Origin: Gracilimonas sp.
GTDB taxonomy: Bacteria; Bacteroidota; Rhodothermia; Balneolales; Balneolaceae
Direction: 5' to 3'
Assembly: GCF_017641085.1 (NCBI RefSeq)
Contig: NZ_JAEPPI010000001.1
Coordinates: 1,302,001-1,366,000, forward strand
DNA: 64,000 nucleotides
Below the pieces are notes generated by a model, which was not told the DNA's origin, did no database searches, and was given only the letters and a program-made list of their open reading frames with translations. Below are positions 18,848 to 28,799 of this stretch, piece by piece. Numbering within the stretch: position 1 is the first letter of the stretch; each line of letters starts with the position of its first letter. Position numbers and translations under genes: made by a program.

Positions 18848-21535
18848 TTGAGTAAAGAAATTCCCGCACAATACGATGCCTCTAAAGTTGAGGATAAATG
18901 GTATGCCTACTGGATGGAAAACAACTATTTCCATTCTGAACCGGACGATCGAGAGTCTTTTACCGTAGTTATCCCCCCTCCCAATGTTACCGGTGTGCTC
19001 CATATGGGACACATGCTGAACAATACCATTCAGGATGTTTTGGTTCGTCGTGCACGCATGCAGGGTTACAACGCATGCTGGGTTCCCGGAACCGACCATG
19101 CCTCCATTGCCACTGAAGCAAAAGTAGTACGCAAACTACGTTCAAAGGGAATTACCAAAAAAGACCTGACGCGGGATGAATTTCTGGAGCATGCCTGGGA
19201 ATGGACACATGAGCATGGCGGAATCATCCTTGAACAATTGAAGAAGTTGGGAGCCAGTTGCGACTGGGACCGTACCGCTTTTACCATGGATGAGGATTAC
19301 TCAGAAAGTGTAATTGATGTATTTATCGATCTGCATGAGAAAGGTAAAATCTATCGTGGCGAACGAATGATTAACTGGGATCCGGCTGCCCAAACTACGC
19401 TAAGTGATGAAGAGGTCATCCACAAAGAAGTGGATTCCAAACTGTACCATGTTCGTTATAAGATTGTGGGCGAAGATGAGTTTGTAACCATCGCAACTAC
19501 CCGGCCGGAAACCATCCTGGGAGATACCGCCGTTTGTGTGAACCCGGATGATGAACGCTACACGCATTTGCACGGGAAGAAGGTGATGGTGCCCTTGGTT
19601 AACCGTGAGATTCCTGTGATTCAGGATGATTATGTGGATATGGAATTCGGAACCGGTTGTCTGAAAATCACCCCTGCTCATGATGTTAATGACTATGAAA
19701 TCGGACAAAAGCACAACCTTGAAACCATTGACGTACTGAATGCCGATGGCAGTATGAGCGAAGCGGCTCAGCTTTATATTGGAGAAGACCGGTTTGCGGT
19801 CAGAAAGAAAATTGCTAACGACCTTGAAGAAGCCGGTCACCTTGTAGAAGTGGAAAATTACAAAAACAAAGTAGGCTTCTCGGAGCGAACCGATGTACCC
19901 ATTGAGCCTCGCCTGTCTCTGCAGTGGTGGGTGGATATGGATCAGCTCAGCAAGCCCGCTCTCGATAACGTGATGGACGACACGGTTGAATTCCACCCCG
20001 CTAAATTCAAGAATTCTTATCGCCACTGGATGGAAAACATCCGGGATTGGAATATAAGTCGTCAGCTTTGGTGGGGACACCGAATTCCCGTGTTTTATTA
20101 CGGGGAAGGCCATGATGATTATGTAGTCGCTAAATCAATGGATGAAGCTCTTCCTAAAGCACAAGAGAAGTCAGGGAATAAAGACCTGAAAGCCTCTGAT
20201 CTGAAGCAAGATGAAGACGTGCTGGATACCTGGTTCTCCTCCTGGCTATGGCCTATTTCTGTGTTTGATTCAGATTACATCCGAACCGGCAAGGCCAATA
20301 AAGAGCTTCAATATTACTATCCAACCAAAGATCTGGTTACTGCTCCTGAAATCATGTTTCTCTGGGTAGCTCGTATGATTGTTTCCGGGTATGAGTACAT
20401 GGACGACAAACCGTTCGACAATGTGTATTACACCGGTATAGTTCGCGATAAGAAAGGTCGGAAGATGAGCAAGAGTCTCGGAAATTCCCCCGACCCGCTG
20501 GAACTCATTAAGAAATATGGAGCCGATGGAATCCGGATGGGAATGCTTTTTGCAACCCCGGCCGGTAACGACCTCCCTTTTGATGAAAAACTGTGCGAGC
20601 AAGGCCGCAATTTCTGTAATAAAATCTGGAATGCCTTCCGCTTTCTTACCATGAATATGGAAGATGGCGAGAAGTATGAGCCAACGCTGGAAATCAATAA
20701 AGATGACATATCTGACCGGTGGATGGCTGCGCGGATTCAGCAGACGATTCAGGAAGTCAATAAAGACTTTGATAACTACAAGCTGAATGATGCACTCAAG
20801 AAAGTATATTCCCTGATCTGGGATGATTTCTGTGACTGGTATATAGAATTGGCTAAGCCGGAAGTGTATGGAGAAAAAATCCCTGTTGATAAACTCAATA
20901 CAGCGCTGGGGTTTTTTGAGCAGCTCATGAAGCTCCTCCACCCTTTCATGCCATTCATTAGTGAAGAGATTTACCAGCACATTCAGGAACGAGGTACGGA
21001 AGAAGCACTTCTTATTTCCGAATGGCCTAAAGCCGATGATGCTAAGTTAAACGAGGACGATCTCAAACTTTTTGGGACCTTGCAGCAGATGGTTTCTTCT
21101 CTGAGAAATATCCGTTCTGAAGTGAATGTTTCCCCGAAAGAAGAACTGGATGTTCTGATTAGTACAAAAGAACAATCCACCGCAGAAGCCCTTCTCGAAA
21201 ACCAGCTTGTGCTGAAAAAGCTGGAAAGCATTCAGTCGCTAACCATTTCAACCCAAATTGACAAACCCAAAGTGTATTCGTCCTCCATTGTAGATGGAAA
21301 TGAACTGTTTGTACCGCTGGATGGTCTGGTTGATTTTGACAAGGAACGAGAGCGTATCCAAAAAGAGATTGACCGTTTGGAAGGATTTTTATCGGGTATA
21401 GAAAAGAAGCTGGCAAATAAAGGCTTCATCAATAATGCCCCGGAAAACGTTGTTGAGCTGGAGAAAAAGAAGAAAGCCGACACGGAAGACAGCCTCGCTA
21501 AACTGCGGGAACAACTTAAAGATTTTGAAGAATAA
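18848..21535 (+). CDS. valS: Valine--tRNA ligase
   Basis: An 895-residue class Ia synthetase. The HIGH motif is H-M-G-H at residues 52-55 and K-M-S-K-S is at 539-543. The editing (CP1) domain lies between them with T-T-R-P-E-T. The anticodon-binding helical domain follows, and the last about 65 residues form the tRNA-binding coiled coil typical of ValRS. It charges tRNA-Val in the cytosol and hydrolyses mischarged Thr-tRNA. The start is TTG at 18848; the first in-frame ATG would cut off the residues before the Rossmann fold. It is 123 bp after rsmB. Confidence 0.97.
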   Translation: MSKEIPAQYDASKVEDKWYAYWMENNYFHSEPDDRESFTVVIPPPNVTGVLHMGHMLNNTIQDVLVRRARMQGYNACWVPGTDHASIATEAKVVRKLRSKGITKKDLTRDEFLEHAWEWTHEHGGIILEQLKKLGASCDWDRTAFTMDEDYSESVIDVFIDLHEKGKIYRGERMINWDPAAQTTLSDEEVIHKEVDSKLYHVRYKIVGEDEFVTIATTRPETILGDTAVCVNPDDERYTHLHGKKVMVPLVNREIPVIQDDYVDMEFGTGCLKITPAHDVNDYEIGQKHNLETIDVLNADGSMSEAAQLYIGEDRFAVRKKIANDLEEAGHLVEVENYKNKVGFSERTDVPIEPRLSLQWWVDMDQLSKPALDNVMDDTVEFHPAKFKNSYRHWMENIRDWNISRQLWWGHRIPVFYYGEGHDDYVVAKSMDEALPKAQEKSGNKDLKASDLKQDEDVLDTWFSSWLWPISVFDSDYIRTGKANKELQYYYPTKDLVTAPEIMFLWVARMIVSGYEYMDDKPFDNVYYTGIVRDKKGRKMSKSLGNSPDPLELIKKYGADGIRMGMLFATPAGNDLPFDEKLCEQGRNFCNKIWNAFRFLTMNMEDGEKYEPTLEINKDDISDRWMAARIQQTIQEVNKDFDNYKLNDALKKVYSLIWDDFCDWYIELAKPEVYGEKIPVDKLNTALGFFEQLMKLLHPFMPFISEEIYQHIQERGTEEALLISEWPKADDAKLNEDDLKLFGTLQQMVSSLRNIRSEVNVSPKEELDVLISTKEQSTAEALLENQLVLKKLESIQSLTISTQIDKPKVYSSSIVDGNELFVPLDGLVDFDKERERIQKEIDRLEGFLSGIEKKLANKGFINNAPENVVELEKKKKADTEDSLAKLREQLKDFEE

Positions 21536-21612
21536 CCACATCGTTCACTGAGGAATACAGGGAATAAATTTCAATAGTTGTAGTTACTTGAACTTTCTGT
21601 GTCTTCGTGGTT
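21534..21612. repeat. Repeat-like element between valS and the helicase gene
   Basis: The gap begins AACCAC (21534-21539, overlapping the valS stop) and ends GTGGTT (21607-21612). The right part reads TTTCTGTGTCTTCGTGGTTA and the left part has a degenerate inverse copy (CACTGAGGAATACAGGG). This strongly recalls the AACCAC..GACACAGAG type intergenic repeat seen in many genomes. The inverted copies are degenerate, so this is a resemblance, not a proven family member. Confidence 0.4.
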
Positions 21613-21623
21613 AAAAGAATATT

Positions 21624-23909
21624 ATGAAAACATTTTCACTTCCATCTGAGGAGCCTAAAGGACGTCCTGATTTTCTATCCGGGCTGAACAAGCAGCAGAA
21701 ACAGGCTGTAACCCACACCGATGGCCCACTACTTATTGTGGCCGGTGCAGGCTCCGGAAAAACCCGGGTTTTGACCTATCGAATTGCTTACCTGCTGCAG
21801 CAGTATAAAGCAGCACCCGAGCAAATACTTGCTTTAACCTTTACCAATAAGGCAGCCCGGGAAATGAAGGAGCGTATTCAGAACCTGATCGGCGATAAAG
21901 CCAAAAAACTCTGGATGGGTACCTTCCACTCTATCTTCTCAAAAATTCTGCGCTTTGAAGCCGATAAAATTGGCTATGGCGCGGACTTTACCATTTACGA
22001 TACCAATGATTCACAGACGGTAATCAAACAGATTCTGCAGGAGCTGAATTTTGATCCCAAAGAGATCAAACCCAAAACCATCCATAATAAAATCAGTGAC
22101 TCTAAGAATCAGCTGATTGAAGCCGATACTTACCAGGATCGTTTTGTGAGCAGTACGCTGGATGATATTACAGCGCGGGTGTACAAAATTTATAACAAGC
22201 GGCTGAAGCAGAGTAACGCCATGGATTTTGACGACCTGCTGGTGAAACCGATCCAACTGTTTGAAGAGCATCCGGACATTCTGGAAAAGTACCAGGACCG
22301 TTTTAAGTATATTCTGATTGATGAGTACCAGGATACCAACCACGCTCAGTATAAAGTAACCAAGTTATTAGCCGCCAAGTACGAAAATATTTGTGTGGTT
22401 GGTGATGATGCCCAAAGTATTTATTCCTTCCGCGGAGCAGATATTTCGAACATACTGAATTTTAAGGAGGATTATGAAGATGCGACACAGGTGCCGCTGG
22501 AGCAAAACTATCGCTCCACAAAAGCCATCCTGCAGTGTGCCGATTCCATCATCAAACAAAATACCAAGCAGCTCGATAAGACCCTGTGGACCGATCAGGA
22601 TTACGGCGAACGCATCACCGTTCTGGAAAACTTTGACGAGCGGGATGAAGCCAATCGCGTAGCCAGTCACATTCAAAACCTGAAGATGAAGCATGGCTAC
22701 AAAAACAACGATTTTGCCATTCTCTACCGCACAAACTACCAATCGCGTGTATTTGAGGAAGCCCTGAGGCGCAAGGATTTGGCTTATCAATTGGTGGGCG
22801 GACTCTCCTTCTACCAGCGTAAAGAAATTAAAGACGTGCTGGCTTATCTCACCCTGTTGGTCAACCCCCATGATGAAACCAACCTTTTGCGGATTATCAA
22901 CGAACCTTCACGGGGAATTGGGAATAAATCCATACAGGATTTAATCAAGCAGGCGCGGGAAGAGAGCAGTTCCATCTGGAATATCATCCAGAACATTGAA
23001 GAGCTGGATGTCTATAAACCGGCCAAAGCACGGGTACGTGAATTTGTAGATATGATCAACCGCTTGCGAAGTAACCTTGAGGGCGGCGAGAGCATTTCGG
23101 ATACGGTGAAAGCCATGCTGGAGCAATCCGGTTACATGCGTGCATTGGTTGAGGAAAACTCCCATGAATCGATGATGCGCAGGGATAACATCATAGAGCT
23201 TCAAAATGCGATCTCTTATTACGAAAAAGGAAAAGAGAAACCATCCCTGAGTGCTTTTTTACAGGAAATTAGCCTCATTACCGATACTGATAAGTTCGAC
23301 GAAGACAAACCGGCTATTACTCTGATGACGGTTCATGCTTCCAAAGGACTCGAATTTCCCTGTGTATTTATTGTTGGGCTTGAAGAGAATCTGTTCCCCA
23401 TGGGTGCCCGGGATAATTTTGATGTGGACATCGAAGAAGAACGCCGCCTGTTTTATGTAGCTATTACCAGAGCCGAGGAACGGTTGTATTTCAGCCATTG
23501 CAGGAGCCGGTTCAAGTTTGGAGAAGAAATGCGCCAGTCGCGTTCCCGATTTCTGGACGAAGTGGATGCCGGCGTTGTTCAAACCGAAACCGGGGCAACG
23601 ATTTCTCAAAAGAAAGACCGGTTTGAGAATAAATCCTCCGGTGATTCCGGCAGGGATATGGACTACGATTGGAAGCAAGCCCACACCAAAAAAACCTACA
23701 AGTCTCCCTCGGCTACCATTCATTATGACTACGAAGACGGGGAAGATCCATTCCAGGTTGGCACTAAAGTGATTCACTCTAAGTTCGGGCCCGGTAAAAT
23801 CATTTCCAGGTCAGGATTAGGAACAGATGCCAAAGTTGTTGTATTTTTCAAAAACAGAGGACAAAAAAAGTTAATGTTGAGGGCAGCTCCTCTACAGGTA
23901 ATTGATTAG
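21624..23909 (+). CDS. UvrD/PcrA-type superfamily 1 DNA helicase
   Basis: A 761-residue helicase. Walker A is G-A-G-S-G-K-T at residues 41-47, motif Ia T-F-T-N-K-A-A-R-E-M-K, motif II D-E-Y-Q-D-T-N, motif III V-G-D-D-A-Q-S-I-Y-S-F-R-G-A-D, motif IV Q-N-Y-R-S, motif V V-H-A-S-K-G-L-E-F and motif VI V-A-I-T-R-A. The C-terminal about 50 residues hold a G-x-K-V-I-H-S-K-F-G-P-G-K-I segment, the PcrA/UvrD Tudor-like domain that binds RNA polymerase. It unwinds DNA 3' to 5' in nucleotide excision and mismatch repair and removes RecA. UvrD and PcrA are not separable by sequence alone here. Confidence 0.94.
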   Translation: MKTFSLPSEEPKGRPDFLSGLNKQQKQAVTHTDGPLLIVAGAGSGKTRVLTYRIAYLLQQYKAAPEQILALTFTNKAAREMKERIQNLIGDKAKKLWMGTFHSIFSKILRFEADKIGYGADFTIYDTNDSQTVIKQILQELNFDPKEIKPKTIHNKISDSKNQLIEADTYQDRFVSSTLDDITARVYKIYNKRLKQSNAMDFDDLLVKPIQLFEEHPDILEKYQDRFKYILIDEYQDTNHAQYKVTKLLAAKYENICVVGDDAQSIYSFRGADISNILNFKEDYEDATQVPLEQNYRSTKAILQCADSIIKQNTKQLDKTLWTDQDYGERITVLENFDERDEANRVASHIQNLKMKHGYKNNDFAILYRTNYQSRVFEEALRRKDLAYQLVGGLSFYQRKEIKDVLAYLTLLVNPHDETNLLRIINEPSRGIGNKSIQDLIKQAREESSSIWNIIQNIEELDVYKPAKARVREFVDMINRLRSNLEGGESISDTVKAMLEQSGYMRALVEENSHESMMRRDNIIELQNAISYYEKGKEKPSLSAFLQEISLITDTDKFDEDKPAITLMTVHASKGLEFPCVFIVGLEENLFPMGARDNFDVDIEEERRLFYVAITRAEERLYFSHCRSRFKFGEEMRQSRSRFLDEVDAGVVQTETGATISQKKDRFENKSSGDSGRDMDYDWKQAHTKKTYKSPSATIHYDYEDGEDPFQVGTKVIHSKFGPGKIISRSGLGTDAKVVVFFKNRGQKKLMLRAAPLQVID

Positions 23910-23946
23910 TAATTAACAGATTACCCCACGTTAGCGTTAGAATATC

Positions 23947-25461
23947 ATGTATAGTCGGCAGGCAATATCTTTACTATTTTTCCTGTGTTTAAGCAGCTTT
24001 TCGGTGCTTGCACAGCCTGTTATTACTCCAAGAAATATGGCTCTTGGAGGTGGCGGAAGTACCTATATCACCGACTATAATGCCAATTTCTACAATCCAG
24101 CGAACCTCATGATTCGTGATCGTGAAGGTGATTTTTCAATCGGGGTTGGAATCGGCGGTTTTTTCTTTAATCCCTTTGAGAGTTTTGACGATCCGATTTT
24201 ACAGTATGAGAACGCACGGGATTATTTATCAGCTTATGAGTCCGGTAATCGAGCTTCTTTCAGTTCAAACCGGGATGAAATTCTGGACGAGAATTATCGC
24301 CGTAATGCTACCCTTTCCGACAATACCACCCGCTACGATGCAACGGTATTGGGTATGAAGTGGAAACGGGAAAATCGCTCATTTTCTGTTGCCCTCCGAA
24401 CACGTACTTCTTCGAATTTCAGAGCCGGAAAAGGATGGTATGTCAACGAATTTCAGGAAGACCGGGACGGTAATACTGTACTTGACCGAAGCCTGATCCA
24501 CCGGTACCAAACGCTTCATGAACTCTCCTTTGGGTATGCGGAATCGTTTCCTTTTCTAACGGGATTAACCCCGCGGCTTGATAATTTTGTTATCGGAATA
24601 GCACCAAAAATCGTGGTTAGCGGTAACTACCAAAATGCTGCATGGGAGAATGTCTATCAGCAGCAGGGTAATTCCGTGCAAAGAATTGAATCCTTTTCTT
24701 ATGATGCCACCGGAGAATTTTCAGCATCTACCGGGGCTTATTTTAACGGCAGTAACATACAAACTGCCAATACACAGTCATTCAATAATAACTATTTCAC
24801 ATTTGATGGAATCGGGGCCGGACTGGATATCGGCGTTACCTACCTCCTCACTCTGGGTAGTGACCTATCCGCCATTCGACCGGATCAACAGCCCACCCGA
24901 AAATCGCTTCGGCTTTCGTTTTCGATGACCGACATCGGGTTCGTTTCCTATAACAACGATGAGCTTACCATTTCGATGGATACCGACACCACGATGGGAG
25001 CTGCGGTTCCATCTAACGTAAGTAACGAAATGTTTACCGGCACCCGAGGGCAATACATCTCGTTTATAGAGCAATATGGAGAAGACAATCCATTCACAGG
25101 AACCAACCGAAGCCGAGCTTCTTTTTCTACGCTTTTGCCGATGGCGGTTCACGGAGGAGCTTTACTTGAAATTAACAGGCTGAAACTGATGGGTGACATC
25201 AGTATTGGCCTGACAAATAATGCTTTCAATTCAACCAAAATAATTTCTTCTGTGGGGGTTGAAATTCGACCTTTGAAGTTCTTGCCACTACGGGGAGGGG
25301 TTCAGTTTAAAGCTGCACAACCCAATTTTCTTAGCCTTGGAACCGCTATTGAAACCAAGAAATGGGATTTTTCTGTGGCCGCCCTGTTAACTCCCAATTC
25401 CCTCACCAATCAACCCACAATAACCGGGGTTTCGGTAGCTACCCTTCAGTTCCACTTTTAA
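23947..25461 (+). CDS. Outer-membrane-type hypothetical protein (DUF5723-like)
   Basis: A 504-residue protein with a signal peptide (about 1-22, ending S-V-L-A-Q). After it comes M-A-L-G-G-G-G-S-T and a run of alternating aromatic and polar residues with many G, N and D turns, and a terminal F at the end (Q-F-H-F), typical of a beta-barrel outer membrane protein. The M-A-L-G-G-x-x-x-x start resembles Bacteroidetes DUF5723 proteins. Function is unknown to me. It follows the helicase by 37 bp, but its role seems unrelated. Confidence 0.6.
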   Translation: MYSRQAISLLFFLCLSSFSVLAQPVITPRNMALGGGGSTYITDYNANFYNPANLMIRDREGDFSIGVGIGGFFFNPFESFDDPILQYENARDYLSAYESGNRASFSSNRDEILDENYRRNATLSDNTTRYDATVLGMKWKRENRSFSVALRTRTSSNFRAGKGWYVNEFQEDRDGNTVLDRSLIHRYQTLHELSFGYAESFPFLTGLTPRLDNFVIGIAPKIVVSGNYQNAAWENVYQQQGNSVQRIESFSYDATGEFSASTGAYFNGSNIQTANTQSFNNNYFTFDGIGAGLDIGVTYLLTLGSDLSAIRPDQQPTRKSLRLSFSMTDIGFVSYNNDELTISMDTDTTMGAAVPSNVSNEMFTGTRGQYISFIEQYGEDNPFTGTNRSRASFSTLLPMAVHGGALLEINRLKLMGDISIGLTNNAFNSTKIISSVGVEIRPLKFLPLRGGVQFKAAQPNFLSLGTAIETKKWDFSVAALLTPNSLTNQPTITGVSVATLQFHF

Positions 25462-25588
25462 AGCCTGCCACTTTGCCCTACATTACTGACAGGCAGCGGG
25501 TGTTTCTGACGCTTTGTTTTGTGTGAATGATATGGCTTCGTATTTGCACCTTAATATTCAAACGTAAAAACTGCAGATATTTTTATTT

Positions 25589-28135
25589 ATGAAACAGCGC
25601 TTTGATTTATTTGAAAAATTCGATCAGTCTGATGACAACTTCGATGATTTTGAGCAGGCCATTCCTCTCATGTCCGAAGAAGAAGAGAAAGAACTGACGG
25701 AAGCTGAAATTCCTGATTCCCTCCCCATCCTACCCCTGAAAAACACCGTATTATTTCCGGGAGTTGTTGTTCCGATTACCGTTGGGCGCGATCGTTCTCT
25801 TGCCCTGGTAAAAGAGGCTTACGATGGAGACAAAACCATTGGGGTCGTTACCCAGAAAAATGAAGATATAGAAGAACCTGAGTACAAAGATCTTCATAAG
25901 ATCGGAACCGTTGCTCAGATTCTGAAGCTCATCAAAATGCCGGATGGCAGCAAGAGCATTGTTATTCAGGGCAAGTCTAATTTCAAGGTTAAGAAATTCA
26001 CCCAGAGTACTCCCTATTTCAAGGCTGATGTGGAGCCGTACAACAAAGAAATGGATATTGAAGGGTTAGAGCTGGATGCTTCGGTTCGCAATATTAAAGA
26101 GACGGCGACCAAGATTATCAACATGTCTCCCAACATTCCTTCGGAGGCATCTATAGCCGTCAATAATATCAACAGCCCAACTTTTCTGTTGAATTTCATT
26201 TCCTCCAACCTGAATGTGTCTATCTCAGATAAACAGTCTCTGCTGGAGATCCGTAAATTTTCTGAGAACCTGGATAAGGTCATGGAATTTCTTGAGAAGG
26301 AAGTGCAGGTGCTGGATATGAGTGAGAAAATCCGGACTAAAGTGAAATCGGATATTGATGACCAGCAGCGTGAGTTTTACCTGCGCCAGCAAATGAAGGC
26401 CATTCAGGAAGAGCTTGGTGAAGACGCCGAACAGCAGGATATTGAAAAACTGCGTGAGCGCCTCAAAAGCAAAAAGCTTCCGGACAGTGCCCGCGAAACG
26501 GCTGAAAAAGAACTGCAGCGACTGGAAATGACGCCTAATGCATCTCCAAATTATGGCATTATCTACAGTTATGTGGAATGGATTCTGGATCTGCCCTGGG
26601 AAGAGTTTTCCGAAGATAAACTGGATCTAAAATATGCACGAGAAGTGCTGGATGAAGATCACTACGGACTCGAGAAGGTTAAAAAAAGAATTGTCGAATA
26701 CCTGGCCGTATTAAAGCTCAAGCAGGACATGAAAGCTCCTATTCTCTGCTTCTACGGCCCTCCGGGTGTTGGAAAGACCAGCTTAGGGAAATCTATTGCA
26801 AGAGCGTTAAACAGAGAGTTTGAACGCTTCAGCCTGGGTGGCATCAGAGATGAAGCCGAAGTTCGCGGTCACCGCCGAACATATATAGGTGCCCTGCCGG
26901 GACGCATCATCCGTTCCATGAAAAAGGCCGGCAAAGGAAATCCCGTTATCATGCTGGATGAAATTGATAAAGTAGGTGCCGACTACAGAGGTGATCCCAC
27001 TTCTGCCCTGCTCGAGGTTCTAGACCCGGAACAAAATGATACCTTCACCGACAACTATCTTGAGCTGGAGTATGACTTGTCTAAGGTGATGTTCATCGCT
27101 ACAGCAAACTCGCTGGATACCATTCCGGCTCCGCTAAAAGACCGTATGGAGATCATCAACATTAGCGGTTATACGCTGGAAGAGAAAACTCAAATTGCCA
27201 AAAAGTACCTGATACCCAAGCAAATTGAAGAAAACGGACTGAAAGAAGAGCAGATTTCTTTCACGGACGACTCCATTGAACGACTTATTGATCAATATAC
27301 CCGCGAATCCGGCGTTCGAAATCTCGAGCGACAAATTGCCGGATGCTGCCGTGGAGTTGCGGCTAAAATTGCCTCAGGCGAAATCGAAGAGTTTGATGTA
27401 GAAGCCGATGATGTAGAAGAATTTCTCGGTAAACGGAAGTTTTTCAGCGATGCAGCCGAGCGGACCACCGTTCCCGGCGTGGCTACAGGCATGGCCTGGA
27501 CGCCGTACGGCGGTGACATCCTATTCATTGAGGCCAGTGTATCTAAAGGCTCCGGGAAACTGAATATTACCGGTCAGCTTGGCGATGTGATGAAAGAGTC
27601 CGCTATGCTGGCTGTCTCTTATCTGAAGGCACATTCCGAAGAAATCGGTATTCCTGAAGAAGCGTTCAAATATTGGGATTTACACGTACACGTACCGGCC
27701 GGAGCAGTTCCTAAAGACGGACCTTCTGCCGGAGTTTCGCTGATGTCAGCAATCGCCTCCATATTTACGCAACGTAAAGTGAAAGGCACAATCGCCCTTA
27801 CCGGTGAGATTACCCTTCGCGGACTCGTTCTGCCTGTTGGCGGAATTAAAGAGAAAGTGCTGGCAGCCAAGCGAGCAGGCATTAAGAAAGTGCTGCTTCC
27901 AAAGAAAAATGAAAAGGATGTAGCTGAAATTGAAGAAGAAGTACTCGGTGATCTGGAAGTAGAGTACCTGGAACGTATGGATCCGCTGCTGGATATCATC
28001 CTCGAAGATGAACCCGTTCAGGATGCTTCCGACTTCTTTAAGGTAAGCGAAGCTCATAAAGCTTCTGTTTCCGGTAAGAATGGAAAAATGCCCCAAAAAG
28101 ATGTGGAAGTGGTAAGTCGCGATGATGACGAATAA
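25589..28135 (+). CDS. lon: ATP-dependent Lon protease
   Basis: An 848-residue LonA protease. The N-terminal substrate-binding domain spans about 45-240, preceded by an acidic about 40-residue extension. Walker A is G-P-P-G-V-G-K-T at 390-397, Walker B is V-I-M-L-D-E-I-D. The catalytic dyad is Ser713 (K-D-G-P-S-A-G) and Lys756 (G-G-I-K-E-K). It degrades misfolded and regulatory proteins in the cytosol. The C-terminus has an extra about 30 residues, polar and charged, beyond the usual end. A strong terminator follows within 25 bp. Confidence 0.97.
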   Translation: MKQRFDLFEKFDQSDDNFDDFEQAIPLMSEEEEKELTEAEIPDSLPILPLKNTVLFPGVVVPITVGRDRSLALVKEAYDGDKTIGVVTQKNEDIEEPEYKDLHKIGTVAQILKLIKMPDGSKSIVIQGKSNFKVKKFTQSTPYFKADVEPYNKEMDIEGLELDASVRNIKETATKIINMSPNIPSEASIAVNNINSPTFLLNFISSNLNVSISDKQSLLEIRKFSENLDKVMEFLEKEVQVLDMSEKIRTKVKSDIDDQQREFYLRQQMKAIQEELGEDAEQQDIEKLRERLKSKKLPDSARETAEKELQRLEMTPNASPNYGIIYSYVEWILDLPWEEFSEDKLDLKYAREVLDEDHYGLEKVKKRIVEYLAVLKLKQDMKAPILCFYGPPGVGKTSLGKSIARALNREFERFSLGGIRDEAEVRGHRRTYIGALPGRIIRSMKKAGKGNPVIMLDEIDKVGADYRGDPTSALLEVLDPEQNDTFTDNYLELEYDLSKVMFIATANSLDTIPAPLKDRMEIINISGYTLEEKTQIAKKYLIPKQIEENGLKEEQISFTDDSIERLIDQYTRESGVRNLERQIAGCCRGVAAKIASGEIEEFDVEADDVEEFLGKRKFFSDAAERTTVPGVATGMAWTPYGGDILFIEASVSKGSGKLNITGQLGDVMKESAMLAVSYLKAHSEEIGIPEEAFKYWDLHVHVPAGAVPKDGPSAGVSLMSAIASIFTQRKVKGTIALTGEITLRGLVLPVGGIKEKVLAAKRAGIKKVLLPKKNEKDVAEIEEEVLGDLEVEYLERMDPLLDIILEDEPVQDASDFFKVSEAHKASVSGKNGKMPQKDVEVVSRDDDE

Positions 28136-28160
28136 TTAATCCTGACATCATTGATAAATT

Positions 28161-28189
28161 AAAAGAGCGGGTTTTGCCCGCTCTTTTTT
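28161..28189. terminator. Bidirectional intrinsic terminator between lon and the DUF6122 gene
   Basis: Perfect 11-bp arms AAAAGAGCGGG (28161-28171) and CCCGCTCTTTT (28177-28187) with a 5-base loop and a T-run to 28189. It lies 25 bp after the lon stop and touches the stop of the convergent minus-strand gene (28188), serving both. Confidence 0.9.
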
Positions 28190-28532
28190 ACACTATACAA
28201 TCCAGCCCATCCAGCAGCATGTGAATAAGCAGCCCTAAGCCTGTAAGTTGTATCCTAAAGTTCCACTTCTCTCCCGCTTCTGAAAGCTTCCAGGACTTTA
28301 GATAAAAAGGAATCATAAACATCAGAATGTAAACAGCTATTGCCCAAATAGTATGTAAGGGATGGAACCCGATCGAGCACCGGTTTGGATCATAAACCGG
28401 GTTGGCTAACAAATGATCTGCATCTACTACCATGGTCGCTATCAGGATCAGGAAAGCCAATTTCCATTTCGACCTGTAAAAAAACCAAGCTACAATTAAG
28501 GGAACCAAAAAATGAGAAATTATATGTACCAT
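28188..28532 (-). CDS. DUF6122-like small membrane protein
   Basis: A 114-residue protein with about four predicted membrane helices. It carries conserved acidic and histidine residues in membrane-edge motifs: M-V-V-D-A-D-H, F-H-P-L-H-T and H-M-L-L-D-G-L-D, which resembles the YdjM/LexA-binding metal-dependent hydrolase-like membrane family, of which DUF6122 is a member. The pattern of H and D suggests a metal site, but activity is unproven. It is convergent with lon and shares its terminator; the upstream 267 bp hold no other gene. Confidence 0.65.
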   Translation of the reverse strand: MVHIISHFLVPLIVAWFFYRSKWKLAFLILIATMVVDADHLLANPVYDPNRCSIGFHPLHTIWAIAVYILMFMIPFYLKSWKLSEAGEKWNFRIQLTGLGLLIHMLLDGLDCIV

Positions 28533-28799
28533 GTTCTCAAGCTATGATTTTCTGTGTTCGTATCATATCCGATTCTCTTACTTCTCACTATTCTTGCCAG
28601 TTATAAAATTATCGTTTTTGTGATACTTTGGTTCCTCTCATTCTATTTGAAGCCATAAAATTCCTACATAAGATATTTTGGTAACAGAAAATTGCTCTTC
28701 GAACCCATGATGAAAGCCTTTGGATTTTTTAGGCCCTTCATAAAATCTTCAAGAAAAATTAGTAATCAATATTATCTATACAAATAAAATGGGGGAGTT

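Noticed and set aside
19400..20113. 237- and 236-codon minus-strand frames opposite valS (also 20270-20980)
   Set aside because: valS is complete and the antisense frames show no motif, start context or family resemblance.
22368..22871. 167- and 172-codon minus-strand frames opposite the helicase gene (also 23259-23777)
   Set aside because: They mirror conserved helicase motifs and are a by-product of codon bias.
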